Positions 27,231-36,261 of a DNA stretch of 64,000 nt are shown here, piece by piece. The stretch is taken from the NCBI GenBank assembly GCA_012839565.1, contig DUMZ01000017.1:1-64000 (forward strand). Direction: 5' to 3'. Position numbers and translations under genes: made by a program. How positions within the stretch are numbered: the first letter of the stretch is position 1; every line of letters starts with the position of its first letter. The notes under the pieces were generated by a model. That model worked only from the letters and a program-made list of their open reading frames with translations, made no database searches and was not told the origin of the DNA. This DNA comes from Anaerolineaceae bacterium. Its GTDB lineage: Bacteria > Chloroflexota > Anaerolineae > Anaerolineales > Anaerolineaceae.

Positions 27231-28472
27231 TCAGTTTTTATATAGCAATGCAACCGTCTCAACATGATAGGTCTGGGGGAACATGTCGAAAGCGTGGATG
27301 GTTTGGACTTGGTAGCCTTTGTTGCTGAGGCGTTTGAGGTCGCGGGCGAGGGTGCTGGGGTCGCAACTGACATATATTATGTTTTCGGGTGCCAGGTCCG
27401 CGAGCGCGTCGAGCGCTTTGATGTGCAGACCCGCGCGGGGTGGGTCGAGCAGGACCAGGTCGGGTGCTTCGGGCTGTAGCAGGGACAGCAAGCCGGGCAG
27501 GATGTCCTCAACCGCGCCTTCGTACAGGCTGACGTTGTCGAAGGCATCCAGGTTGTTGGCAAAGTCGTAACAGGCGGATGGCGTGGATTCAATGGCGATG
27601 AGTTGGCTAACCATGGCTGCCAAAAACGCGCTGAACAAACCCGCGCCGCTGTAGAGTTCCAGCACTTTGTGGGTCGTGATGCTTTTCGTCAGGCCGATGA
27701 CGTGTTTCACGAGTTCTTCACAGACGGCATTGTTGATCTGAAAAAAAGAGCCCGGCGAGAGCGTAAAGTCTTTATCCAAAATGCGATAGTGCAGCTGGTC
27801 GGTGCCGGCGAGATGATGGTAGTTTTGTTCAGCGTCCATGTAACCAGCGGAGACTTCAAGCTCCACGGTAAGTTCCGGGGGCAGGGGGTCTTCGCCTTCA
27901 AGGAGCACAAAACATTCGCCGTCGCTGTCTTCGCGGAAGGTGACGCGCTTAATGCCACTTTCGGGGTCAAGGTTGATGGTATTTAGCAGAGCATTGAGCC
28001 CGGGCATGGCAATCTCGCAATGTTTGATGGGGAGAATGCCGGTGTTGTCGGCGCGCATAAAGCCAAGTTCGCCATCTGGGGTGACATGGCATTGAATTTG
28101 GTTGCGATAGTGCCAGCTTTGGCTGCTTTGGGTGATGTGGCTGAGTGCCTGGGGATTGATGCCAGCAATGCGACTGAGTTGGTCGCGAACGGTTTCGAGT
28201 TTGGTTTCGAGCTGCTTTTGGTAGGGCATGTGTTGGTAATGGCAGCCGCCACAAACCGTGAAATATTCGCATCGTGCGGGAATGCGATGGGGTGAGCTTT
28301 TGTGCCAGCTGAGCGCGGTGCCGCGGGTGAAACGGGCTTTTTCTTCCGTTATCTCAAGGGAGATTTCTTCATCGGGCAGGACGAAAGGCACGAAAACGGC
28401 ACGGCCGTCTGAAAGGCGACCTAGTCCATCGCCACCGTAGACTAGTTTTTCGATTGTGACTGAGTTGGGCAT
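27231..28472 (-). CDS. 23S rRNA (uracil-C5)-methyltransferase, RlmD/TrmA family
   Basis: A 413-residue SAM-dependent RNA m5U methyltransferase. An N-terminal TRAM-like domain (1-55) is followed by four cysteines for an iron-sulfur cluster (Cys68, Cys74, Cys77, Cys152). The SAM site is LELYSGAGLFS (271-281), then LLDPPRAG (341-348), and the nucleophile Cys370 lies in VSCDPSTLARDL, with Glu405 as the general base. The paralogous group covers RlmC, RlmD and TrmA, and which uridine is modified is not readable. AAGGAG precedes the ATG. It is a stand-alone housekeeping-type gene. Confidence 0.88.
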   Translation of the reverse strand: MPNSVTIEKLVYGGDGLGRLSDGRAVFVPFVLPDEEISLEITEEKARFTRGTALSWHKSSPHRIPARCEYFTVCGGCHYQHMPYQKQLETKLETVRDQLSRIAGINPQALSHITQSSQSWHYRNQIQCHVTPDGELGFMRADNTGILPIKHCEIAMPGLNALLNTINLDPESGIKRVTFREDSDGECFVLLEGEDPLPPELTVELEVSAGYMDAEQNYHHLAGTDQLHYRILDKDFTLSPGSFFQINNAVCEELVKHVIGLTKSITTHKVLELYSGAGLFSAFLAAMVSQLIAIESTPSACYDFANNLDAFDNVSLYEGAVEDILPGLLSLLQPEAPDLVLLDPPRAGLHIKALDALADLAPENIIYVSCDPSTLARDLKRLSNKGYQVQTIHAFDMFPQTYHVETVALLYKN

Positions 28473-28897
28473 AGCACTCCTTGATGCGCTTGGGCTTTTG
28501 CAATGTTTGTGTTTATTTTACCCGTGAGAATGGAATATAGGCGAAAATGATAGGTGTATTGCGGTGCGAAGTGGCGCTTTTACGTGGTCAGGAGACCACG
28601 TCAGAACGGGGTGGAAAACGTCGGCGAGACGCCTCCGCGAACGGATCTTAGTGATTTGGTCTTTTTACGTGGTCGGGAGACCACGTTAGAACGGGTTGAG
28701 AGACCACGTCAGAACGAGATGAGAGACCATGTCGGAAAGTAACGGGGATGTACGTCGCTGGGAAGCCATGCATCAGTGGAAAAAAGCGCAGATGTTATGG
28801 GCACTAAGCGGTATCATGTAAAATTGAATTCGTAACGGATTAATAGCAATTTAATAGTTATCGCATATCCTTAAGGAATACGATTGCGGAGGCACCT
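28473..28897. other. Intergenic region with repeats between the rRNA methyltransferase and MacA-type genes
   Basis: 425 bp with no credible gene. The middle holds a cluster of GACCACGT-containing repeats (listed separately). The right end is an AT-rich leader with a GGAGG site before the MacA-type ATG. The two flanking genes are divergent, so both promoters should lie here, but I could not fix a confident -35/-10 pair. Confidence 0.6.
28582..28732. repeat. Inverted and 23-bp tandem repeat cluster
   Basis: Two copies of the inverted repeat ACGTGGTC-(A/G)GGA-GACCACGT occur at 28582-28601 and 28667-28686. From 28679 a 23-bp tandem unit starting GACC(A)(C/T)GT recurs at 28702 and 28725, degrading in the last copy. 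The units share a (T/C)(A/G)GAA core. It looks like a small dispersed-repeat cluster, not a CRISPR: spacing is irregular and spacers are not unique. Confidence 0.65.
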
Positions 28898-30286
28898 ATG
28901 ACGACAACAGATAAACCTATCAGGAAAAAGAAAAAGCGACTAAGCGGATGGTGGATAGTCCTCATTATCGCCGTATTGCTGGCGGGCTTTTTCACTGTGA
29001 ATAACTACATAAAACGACAACGCGCGGAACAAACCATCAGTCAGCTGAAAACAGTTCCTTATCAACGGGACACACTCGTTTCCACCGTCAGTGGTTCCGG
29101 AACAGTACGCGCCAGGCAATCGGCGGTGCTGGTCTGGCAGTCCAGCGCTTATGTAGGCGAGGTCTTGGTTGAAGTCGGCGATGAGGTCAAGGCGAATGCA
29201 ACACTCATGCGTTTGGATAAAAACCGCCTGCCAGTCGATATTTTGCAAGCTGAACTCAACAAACTGGATATTGAAAGTAAGCTGGAGAATTTGGAAAGCG
29301 ATACCGATTTACAACGGGCGCAATTACAGAGCGATATCGCGACCGTGGAAAAGAACATCCGCAATCTGCAAGACCAAAAAGACGCGCTGACCCTAAGGGT
29401 TTGCGAAGAATATCGCATCACGAACCTGCAAAACGCGTACGACAACGCGCTGGCCAATTACGAAGACTGGCCAACGCAAGCCAGATGGATAGCGGTGGAG
29501 AACGCCCGCCAAAACCTGGCTTTTTGCGACCCGCAATCGATTGCCGACGAGATGAACGTGCTTGACCGGCAACTTGCTTTGCAGGCAGAGATCCTGGCGG
29601 GTCATGAGGCAAATCTCGAAAAAATTGCAGACGGACCTGACCCTGACGTAGAAAAACGTTTGCAGGGTCAGCTTGATTTGGCGAATAAGCAGTTGAGTCA
29701 GCAGGAAATTCTCGCGCCATTCGCTGGCACAATTACTGAACTGAACATGCAGGTGGGCGATGTAGTTAGCCCGGGAAGCCGGGCGGTACAAATGGCGGAT
29801 TTAAGCGCGCTGTATTTGGACGTGCCTGTTTCGGAAGTGGATATCCCTTACATTCAAATTGGGCAGTCCGCGGAACTCATTTTTGATGCCTTTTTTGAAG
29901 ATACCTACCAGGGTGTGGTGAGCGAAATCGCCAGTGTGCCCAACCTGGCGGGTGGCGTGGTGAATTACAACGTGACCATTTTGATGCAAAGCGGCATGGA
30001 TAAAGTCAAACCCGGTATGACGGTCGGCGTGAACATTCTCACCGAGACTCGCGAAAACACTTATGTTGTGCCGGCTGAATCGGTCTTTACGCGCGATGGC
30101 AAAACTTATGTCTATGTGCGTCGTGATGGCCGACCGGAGATGGTCGAAGTGAAAATCGGCGCTTATTCAAGCCAGTCGATTGAAATTCTGGAAGCGGACA
30201 TCCAAGATGGCGAAGCGATTTACATCTCGCCGCCGGTTAGTTTAATCGAAAGCTTTATGCGCATGGGTGGTGGGCATGGCAGATAA
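28898..30286 (+). CDS. MacA-type periplasmic-adaptor / HlyD-like protein
   Basis: A 462-residue membrane fusion-type protein: basic N-terminus, one membrane helix (about 15-33), a biotinyl-lipoyl-like half, a long coiled-coil hairpin (about 115-250), the second lipoyl half (LAPFAGTITELNMQVGDVV) and a C-terminal beta-barrel and membrane-proximal domain. It overlaps the ATPase gene by 11 bp. In monoderm-like bacteria such adaptors work with MacB-type pumps without an outer-membrane channel. GGAGG precedes the ATG. Confidence 0.88.
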   Translation: MTTTDKPIRKKKKRLSGWWIVLIIAVLLAGFFTVNNYIKRQRAEQTISQLKTVPYQRDTLVSTVSGSGTVRARQSAVLVWQSSAYVGEVLVEVGDEVKANATLMRLDKNRLPVDILQAELNKLDIESKLENLESDTDLQRAQLQSDIATVEKNIRNLQDQKDALTLRVCEEYRITNLQNAYDNALANYEDWPTQARWIAVENARQNLAFCDPQSIADEMNVLDRQLALQAEILAGHEANLEKIADGPDPDVEKRLQGQLDLANKQLSQQEILAPFAGTITELNMQVGDVVSPGSRAVQMADLSALYLDVPVSEVDIPYIQIGQSAELIFDAFFEDTYQGVVSEIASVPNLAGGVVNYNVTILMQSGMDKVKPGMTVGVNILTETRENTYVVPAESVFTRDGKTYVYVRRDGRPEMVEVKIGAYSSQSIEILEADIQDGEAIYISPPVSLIESFMRMGGGHGR

Positions 30287-30974
30287 ACCGCACGTGGAAC
30301 CGGTTATCCGGGTACGTGGCATGACCAAAGACTTTCAGATGGGCGAAGATATCGTCGTGCGCGCCTTGCGGGGCATCGACCTTGATATTTATCCCGGTGA
30401 ACTGACCACGATTATGGGGCCGAGCGGTTCGGGAAAATCGACCTTGATGAATATGATCGGTTGTCTTGACTCACCGACCAGCGGTGAGTACTACCTGGAT
30501 GGTGTGCTGGTTTCAGACCTTGAAGATGATGAGCTGGCCGAAGTGCGCAACAAAAAAATCGGTTTTGTTTTTCAGAAGTACAATCTTTTGCCACGCATCT
30601 CTGCCATCGAGAATGTGGCACTTCCTTTGCGGTACAGCGATGATACCAGCAATATGCGGCAACGCGCAGAAGAAGCCCTGATTGCGGTGGGACTGGAAGA
30701 CCGCATGTTGCACAAACCCAACGAGCTTTCGGGCGGGCAACAACAACGCGTGGCGGTGGCACGGGCTTTGGTTAACAAGCCGGCAATTATTTTGGCAGAC
30801 GAACCGACTGGAAACCTTGACTCAAAATCCGGACAGGAAGTGATGGATTTACTTTTGAAACTCAACCACGAAATGAAAACAACGATTGTCATCGTCACCC
30901 ATGACGCTGATGTCGCCGCACAAACACGACGCGTGATACGCCTGTTTGATGGCTTGATTGTGAGTGAGGACTAG
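30276..30974 (+). CDS. MacB-type ABC transporter ATPase
   Basis: A 232-residue LolD/MacB-family ATPase: Walker A GPSGSGKST, Q-loop VFQKYNLLPR, signature LSGGQQQR, Walker B IILADEPTGNLD and H-loop VTHD. The ATG at 30276 was preferred to a GTG at 30267. It overlaps the adaptor gene by 11 bp and is 4 bp from the permease gene, so the three are translationally linked. Confidence 0.93.
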   Translation: MADKPHVEPVIRVRGMTKDFQMGEDIVVRALRGIDLDIYPGELTTIMGPSGSGKSTLMNMIGCLDSPTSGEYYLDGVLVSDLEDDELAEVRNKKIGFVFQKYNLLPRISAIENVALPLRYSDDTSNMRQRAEEALIAVGLEDRMLHKPNELSGGQQQRVAVARALVNKPAIILADEPTGNLDSKSGQEVMDLLLKLNHEMKTTIVIVTHDADVAAQTRRVIRLFDGLIVSED

Positions 30975-30978
30975 CGCG

Positions 30979-32211
30979 ATGAACTTTTTTCAGGCAGTAA
31001 AAGAAGCTTTTAGCAGTTTAGCAGCCAACAAAATGCGCTCCTTTCTCACCGTTTTGGGCATCGTTATCGGTGTGGGCGCGGTCATCGCGGTTTTGTCAAT
31101 CAGCCGTGGGGCTGAGGCGAGTATTATCGGGCAAATTGAGTCGATTGGCACGAATGTTATCTATGTTATGCGGGGCAATCGCGCGGAGGACGTCAAAAAC
31201 CCCAGGCATCTCACCCTGGCGGATGTTGAAGAATTGAACAACCGTTTGCGCGCGCCCCATGTGCGCTGGGCGTCGCCGATGATGAGCGAGTTTGCCACCT
31301 TCAGTTTGGGCAGCGAAAGCCACGATGCTGGCGTTGTGGGCAGTGTGCCGGTGTATCAGCACACCATGGACGTGCGGCTGTCGGAAGGTGAATTTTTTAC
31401 GGAAGATGACGTTGACTCGCGCCGCGCGGTGGTTGTGCTGGGGCCGGACCTGGCAAAACGTCTGACCGGCAGAAGCAGCGAAGTGGTGGGGATGAGCGTG
31501 CGCATCAATAATTATCCGTTCAGGGTTATTGGCGTGAGCGAAGCGAAGGGTGGCAATCAGTTTAACAACCCGGATATGCAAGCCTATATTCCGATTACCA
31601 CCATGCAAATGCGCATTTCACGGCAGAGCGTGTCTGATTCGGTGAGTATCATCATGGTGCAAGCCCAGGACGCTGAATCGGTAGATGAGGCGATTAGTGA
31701 GACGCGGGCGGTTTTGCGCGCACGGCATCGGCTGACTGCCAAACAGGCGGATGATTTCACGATTACCAACCAGGAAGATATCCTGTCGATTGCTAACTCG
31801 GTTACCAACATTCTGACCATTTTTATGGCGGGTATCGCGGGCATTTCGCTTTTGGTGGGCGGGATTGGCATTATGAACATCATGCTTGTTTCGGTAACGG
31901 AGCGCACGCGCGAGATTGGCTTGCGCAAAGCGCTGGGCGCGCGCAAGTCGGATATCAAGCTTCAGTTTTTGACCGAGTCGGCTTTATTGAGTGTGCTGGG
32001 TGGCATCTTGGGTATCGTAGTGGGCTGGGTTTTGGGCCTGGTTGTGAGTCGGATTGCTTCCAGTTATGGCACGCCGCTTGTGGCGGTTGTGGGTATCGAC
32101 GCGATTTTGCTGGCAACGCTCTTTTCGCTGGCGGTGGGCTTGTTCTTTGGCATTTATCCCGCCATCCGCGCGGCTAATCTCGAGCCGGTTGAGGCTCTAA
32201 GGTATGAGTAG
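30979..32211 (+). CDS. MacB-type ABC permease
   Basis: A 410-residue permease with the four-helix MacB layout: helix 1 after AANKMRSFLTVLGIVIGVGAV, an extracytoplasmic MacB_PCD domain (about 45-265) and three C-terminal helices around GGIGIMNIMLVSVTERTREIGLRKALGA (longer motif, residues about 290-320). The ATG at 30979 has GAGG 9 nt upstream. With the preceding genes it forms a tripartite exporter for drugs, peptides or lipids; the cargo is unknown. Confidence 0.92.
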   Translation: MNFFQAVKEAFSSLAANKMRSFLTVLGIVIGVGAVIAVLSISRGAEASIIGQIESIGTNVIYVMRGNRAEDVKNPRHLTLADVEELNNRLRAPHVRWASPMMSEFATFSLGSESHDAGVVGSVPVYQHTMDVRLSEGEFFTEDDVDSRRAVVVLGPDLAKRLTGRSSEVVGMSVRINNYPFRVIGVSEAKGGNQFNNPDMQAYIPITTMQMRISRQSVSDSVSIIMVQAQDAESVDEAISETRAVLRARHRLTAKQADDFTITNQEDILSIANSVTNILTIFMAGIAGISLLVGGIGIMNIMLVSVTERTREIGLRKALGARKSDIKLQFLTESALLSVLGGILGIVVGWVLGLVVSRIASSYGTPLVAVVGIDAILLATLFSLAVGLFFGIYPAIRAANLEPVEALRYE

Positions 32212-32285
32212 GTGGGGGTTGACATCTAAAACACAAGTCTAAAAAAGTAATCAAGTTTGCTTTTCAAGAAGAGAAAAAGAATTCG

Positions 32286-32324
32286 ATAATCAAAATCACC
32301 CATCTCAGGGGTGATTTTGATTAT
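32286..32324. terminator. Bidirectional terminator-like hairpin
   Basis: A perfect 16-bp stem (ATAATCAAAATCACCC / GGGTGATTTTGATTAT) with a 7-nt loop between the convergent MacB permease and FN3-protein genes. The arms are A/T-rich at the base on both strands, as in bidirectional terminators. Confidence 0.8.
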
Positions 32325-32402
32325 TCTAACGTTTGGTTTGTAGGTAGTTCTAAACTTTTCGTAAAGCAATAAATGTGAAAGATTTCAGCTACTGGGTCTG
32401 AT

Positions 32403-35400
32403 TTATTTGATTTGGATTAGAGGAAACCAAATTCTATAATTAATATAGTCGCCTGCAGCATAGCCACTATCATAATCACTAAATGCGCTACACCCTGTGC
32501 TGTTACAGGCCTTTACCCAATACCAGTAAGTCGTCATAACAGTAACGCCATAATCATTGAACTCGGGCTCATCAACTCTATTCACATACTCTCTTACCGA
32601 ACTTGGACTTATTGCTCTGTAAACCTCATAATTTTCCGCAAAGTCGGTTTCTGACCAAGTTACTTTCACATAATCTGAAAACGAGCCATCTGAAGCTTTC
32701 ACACCTATTGGCTTGTTTGGAACGGGCATCTTAGCAAAACCGCTATCTCCTTCACTAAATTCACTACACCCTGCACTATTGCACGTCTTTACATAGTACC
32801 AATATGTCGTACCTGGGATTATGGATGTGTCTGAGAATGTGATTGAGGCAGTAGAACCGATTTCTGTCTTTGTAGCATCAGGACTAATTGCTCTAAATAC
32901 TAGATATTCTTCTGCATTTATAACCTCGTCCCAAGTAATCACAACTTTATCAAGGTGATTACCATCAGTTGCTTGTACATTTGTTGGGGGGTCAAGGATC
33001 GGCATAGCAGCATATCCACTATCACCTAGGCTATAATCACTGCATCCACTCGAATTGCATGCTTTAACCCAATACCAATAGCTAACATCGACGATTACAT
33101 TAATATCATCAAATTCAAGATCTGTGCTATTGGCAATTAAAGTACGCGAACCATTTTCTTGGTATGCTTTATAAATTTGGTATGATGTCGCATCGTTAAC
33201 AGCTTCCCAATCTATTCTCACCCAATCTTCAAATGTACCGTCACTAGCATTTACACCAAGGGGTATACCCGGAATTGGCACGGGTGCGTAACCGCTATCA
33301 CCAAGGCTATAGTCACTGCAACCATAACTATTACAAGCTTTCACAAAATACCAATAAGTTTGACCAAGCATGATTGTGGTATCATCAAAACTTAAAGTAG
33401 CTGATGTACCTATTTGGGTTTTAGTACTGGTTGATGAGTTCGCTCTAAATATTTGATATGAATTTGCATCGTTAACTTCATTCCAAGTAACTACAACGCG
33501 ATCAGGATATGTGCCATCACTCGCATTTACTCCTTCAGGGATTGCTGGCAAGGGAAGAGCAGCATAGCCACTGTCTCCAACGCTGTAATTACTACAACCT
33601 GTATCGTTGCACGCTTTAATGAAATACCAATAAACGACCTCATGGATGATGTCTAAATCTGAATAGCTAAGACTATCTGATGTGCCAATTTGGGTCTTGG
33701 TACCTGTACTGGAATTGGCTCTGAAAACCTGATAATTTAGAGCCCATTCAACTGTTGACCAAGTAATCTGGACGCGGTCGGTATAAGTACCATCGCTTGC
33801 ATCTACTTCGGTGGGTATATCAGGTGCTGGAATAAGAGCAAACCCACTATCACCCGTGCTATATTCGCTACAACCTGTTGTGCTACAAGCTTTAACAAAA
33901 TACCAATAAGTTATTTCAGGAACTACTTCTAAATCTGTATAAGATGCCGTTTCTGTTGTTCCAATTTGAGTTTTAATACCATCTTCGGTACCTGCTTTAA
34001 AAACTTGATAATTGCTAGCCCATTCAACCGTTGACCATGTAACGAGCACTTTATCTGGATAGGTACCATCACTGGCAGCTATATCTGTTGGCTCTTCAGG
34101 AATCGGAAAAGCCGCATAACCACTGTCACCTAGACTAAAGTCGCTACAACCTGAAGTATTACACGCTTTTACGAAATACCAATAAGTTATTCCATGGACT
34201 GCTGTGAGATCATCAAAACTTGGTGTAGATGTGGTAGCAATTTGAGTTTTAGTTCCATCAGAGCTCGACGCCCTAAATACTTGGTAATCTACTGCCCATG
34301 TAACGCCAGCCCAGCTAATATGCACCTTCTCAATAAACTCCCCATCACTTGCTGAAACATACGTAGGGATTGAAGGGATAGGGATTTTTGCATAGCCGCT
34401 ATCCCCCACGCTAAAGTCACTGCAACCATTTACGCTGCAAGCCTTAACAAAATACCAATAAATCACGCCTGGAGTTATTGTTGAATCGCTAAAGGTCAAG
34501 GTTTCAGAGCCGCCAATTTGTGTCTTAGAACCTGCAATGGAATCCGACCTAAAAATTTGATAGTTTATTGCCCACTCGACACCAGACCAACTAACGTGTA
34601 CTGCTTCGGTAGAAGTGCCATCACTTGCATTAATATTGGTAGGAATAGCTGGAATAGGTATTCTGGCATATCCTGTGTCATAAACACTAAAATCGCTGCA
34701 ACCACTAGTGTTACATGCTTTTATCCAATACCAATACGTTGTTCCTGGAAAAGCAGTAGTATCAGAATAGTTGTTACTTGTTGGTGTGGCAATCTGGGAA
34801 CGGGTTCCTGATGCTGATTCTGCTCTGTATACTTGATAACTTGTTGCCCAGGTAACTGAACTCCAGGTTATATCTACACGATCAGTGTATGTACCATCTG
34901 TGGCTTGTACATTTGTGGGAGCAGTTGGTATTGGAATTCTTGCATAACCGGAATCGCCACCACTATAATTGCTGCACCCTGTTGAATTACATGCTTTTAC
35001 CCAATACCAATATGTAACTCCTGGTGTTACATCCATATCTGTGTAGCTTGTACCTCCTGGATTAGCAATATGGGTTCTGGTACCTCCTGCACTGGTGGCT
35101 CTATAAACTTGATATGTGGTTGCATGCTCTACGACATTCCAATTTACTTGTATACGGTCTGTATAAGTCCCATCGCTAGCCGTTAATCCACTTGGAATGG
35201 CAGGCACTGGTGGCGGACAGTTGCCAGACGTTTTATACCCTATTGTAATCACACCAACATCATCAAACGCGGGGCGAAGTCTCGCACCAGCTGCATTTTG
35301 GACATGAAATTGGAGATTTGCATAAACGTTACAGTTTGAAACCGGACAAGTTCCCGGATCGCATACTGCGCGAGAGCCACAGGTATAGCCTGTTTTATAA

Positions 35401-36152
35401 CTCAAAGCAATGTCTTGTCCTTGATATACTCTTTGTCCAACAGATACTAAGGCGCCATTTTGTTTAATATGAACGTAATAATCATAATAACCCATATCAT
35501 TTAAAATCACGACATAGTTACCATCATTGGCAAGTGAGCTGCTGCATCCACATTTATTGCTATCCTGTTTAATATAATGAACGACACCTGCTGCGGCAGC
35601 AGTAACATATGTGTTCAAATTCATGTCGATATCAATAGCCACACCCATGCCTGCGGCATTATGAGAGTCCCAATCATGTCTTACATATTGAGTCGTACCA
35701 CATCGCCAAGGAAGTTTATAACCGGTGGCCAATAATTCTGCGTCTTGGTCAAATTCCGATAAGGTTAAATCAACAGGCAATGTTAACCCTTCGACTATTT
35801 TGTCTTTTTCTTCTTTTGACAGCAACTTATTCGGAACCTTGTAAATTTGTTCAACGAAGTCTTCATCGCCACCTACAGCTAATGACCAACTTGAACCATT
35901 CCACTTTGCGACGTAAAACTTGCCTTCACTCTCTTGGTATTCACCACCAATCTGGAGCATTAACAAGCCTACAGCGTAGTTGCCTTCAATTCGCATATCA
36001 CCAATCAAAGGAGGTTCTGAAAACGAATTATTGATGACATCAAAAAGCATATCCCGATCTGGTTCTGGAGCCTTTATTGATTGAGATCGAACCACCGTCA
36101 TAGGGATTAATAACAGTAAAAGAATTGACCAGAGAATGTGTTTTATTTTCAT
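32403..36152 (-). CDS. Secreted M23-like/FN3-repeat protein (10 FN3 units), peptidase site degenerate
   Basis: A 1249-residue secreted protein. A signal peptide (1-25) is followed by an M23-type (LytM-like) domain around 165-310 and ten fibronectin type III units (about 93 residues each, pattern ASDGTY..V.W...YQV.RA...PG.TYWYFVKACN..GCS.FS.GDSGYA). The late M23 motif HLH of active peptidases reads NLQ here (NLQFHV), so zinc binding is probably lost and the domain may only bind wall glycan. The C-terminus ends IWFPLIQIK, sharing a short motif with three other secreted proteins in the window. It is a paralogue of the frameshifted gene at 36262-40282. AAAGGTGG precedes the ATG. Confidence 0.85.
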   Translation of the reverse strand: MKIKHILWSILLLLLIPMTVVRSQSIKAPEPDRDMLFDVINNSFSEPPLIGDMRIEGNYAVGLLMLQIGGEYQESEGKFYVAKWNGSSWSLAVGGDEDFVEQIYKVPNKLLSKEEKDKIVEGLTLPVDLTLSEFDQDAELLATGYKLPWRCGTTQYVRHDWDSHNAAGMGVAIDIDMNLNTYVTAAAAGVVHYIKQDSNKCGCSSSLANDGNYVVILNDMGYYDYYVHIKQNGALVSVGQRVYQGQDIALSYKTGYTCGSRAVCDPGTCPVSNCNVYANLQFHVQNAAGARLRPAFDDVGVITIGYKTSGNCPPPVPAIPSGLTASDGTYTDRIQVNWNVVEHATTYQVYRATSAGGTRTHIANPGGTSYTDMDVTPGVTYWYWVKACNSTGCSNYSGGDSGYARIPIPTAPTNVQATDGTYTDRVDITWSSVTWATSYQVYRAESASGTRSQIATPTSNNYSDTTAFPGTTYWYWIKACNTSGCSDFSVYDTGYARIPIPAIPTNINASDGTSTEAVHVSWSGVEWAINYQIFRSDSIAGSKTQIGGSETLTFSDSTITPGVIYWYFVKACSVNGCSDFSVGDSGYAKIPIPSIPTYVSASDGEFIEKVHISWAGVTWAVDYQVFRASSSDGTKTQIATTSTPSFDDLTAVHGITYWYFVKACNTSGCSDFSLGDSGYAAFPIPEEPTDIAASDGTYPDKVLVTWSTVEWASNYQVFKAGTEDGIKTQIGTTETASYTDLEVVPEITYWYFVKACSTTGCSEYSTGDSGFALIPAPDIPTEVDASDGTYTDRVQITWSTVEWALNYQVFRANSSTGTKTQIGTSDSLSYSDLDIIHEVVYWYFIKACNDTGCSNYSVGDSGYAALPLPAIPEGVNASDGTYPDRVVVTWNEVNDANSYQIFRANSSTSTKTQIGTSATLSFDDTTIMLGQTYWYFVKACNSYGCSDYSLGDSGYAPVPIPGIPLGVNASDGTFEDWVRIDWEAVNDATSYQIYKAYQENGSRTLIANSTDLEFDDINVIVDVSYWYWVKACNSSGCSDYSLGDSGYAAMPILDPPTNVQATDGNHLDKVVITWDEVINAEEYLVFRAISPDATKTEIGSTASITFSDTSIIPGTTYWYYVKTCNSAGCSEFSEGDSGFAKMPVPNKPIGVKASDGSFSDYVKVTWSETDFAENYEVYRAISPSSVREYVNRVDEPEFNDYGVTVMTTYWYWVKACNSTGCSAFSDYDSGYAAGDYINYRIWFPLIQIK

Positions 36153-36261
36153 TTTGTACCACCTTTATTCAAATTATAAAAATTCACACTAATTTACTCA
36201 CATTAATTTCGTGTGTTTTCATTAGTATTACCTCATTAATAAACTTGTTATTTACTTCCAA

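Noticed and set aside
28582..28732. Repeats as a CRISPR array
   Set aside because: Too few copies, irregular spacing, no unique spacers and no cas genes in the window.
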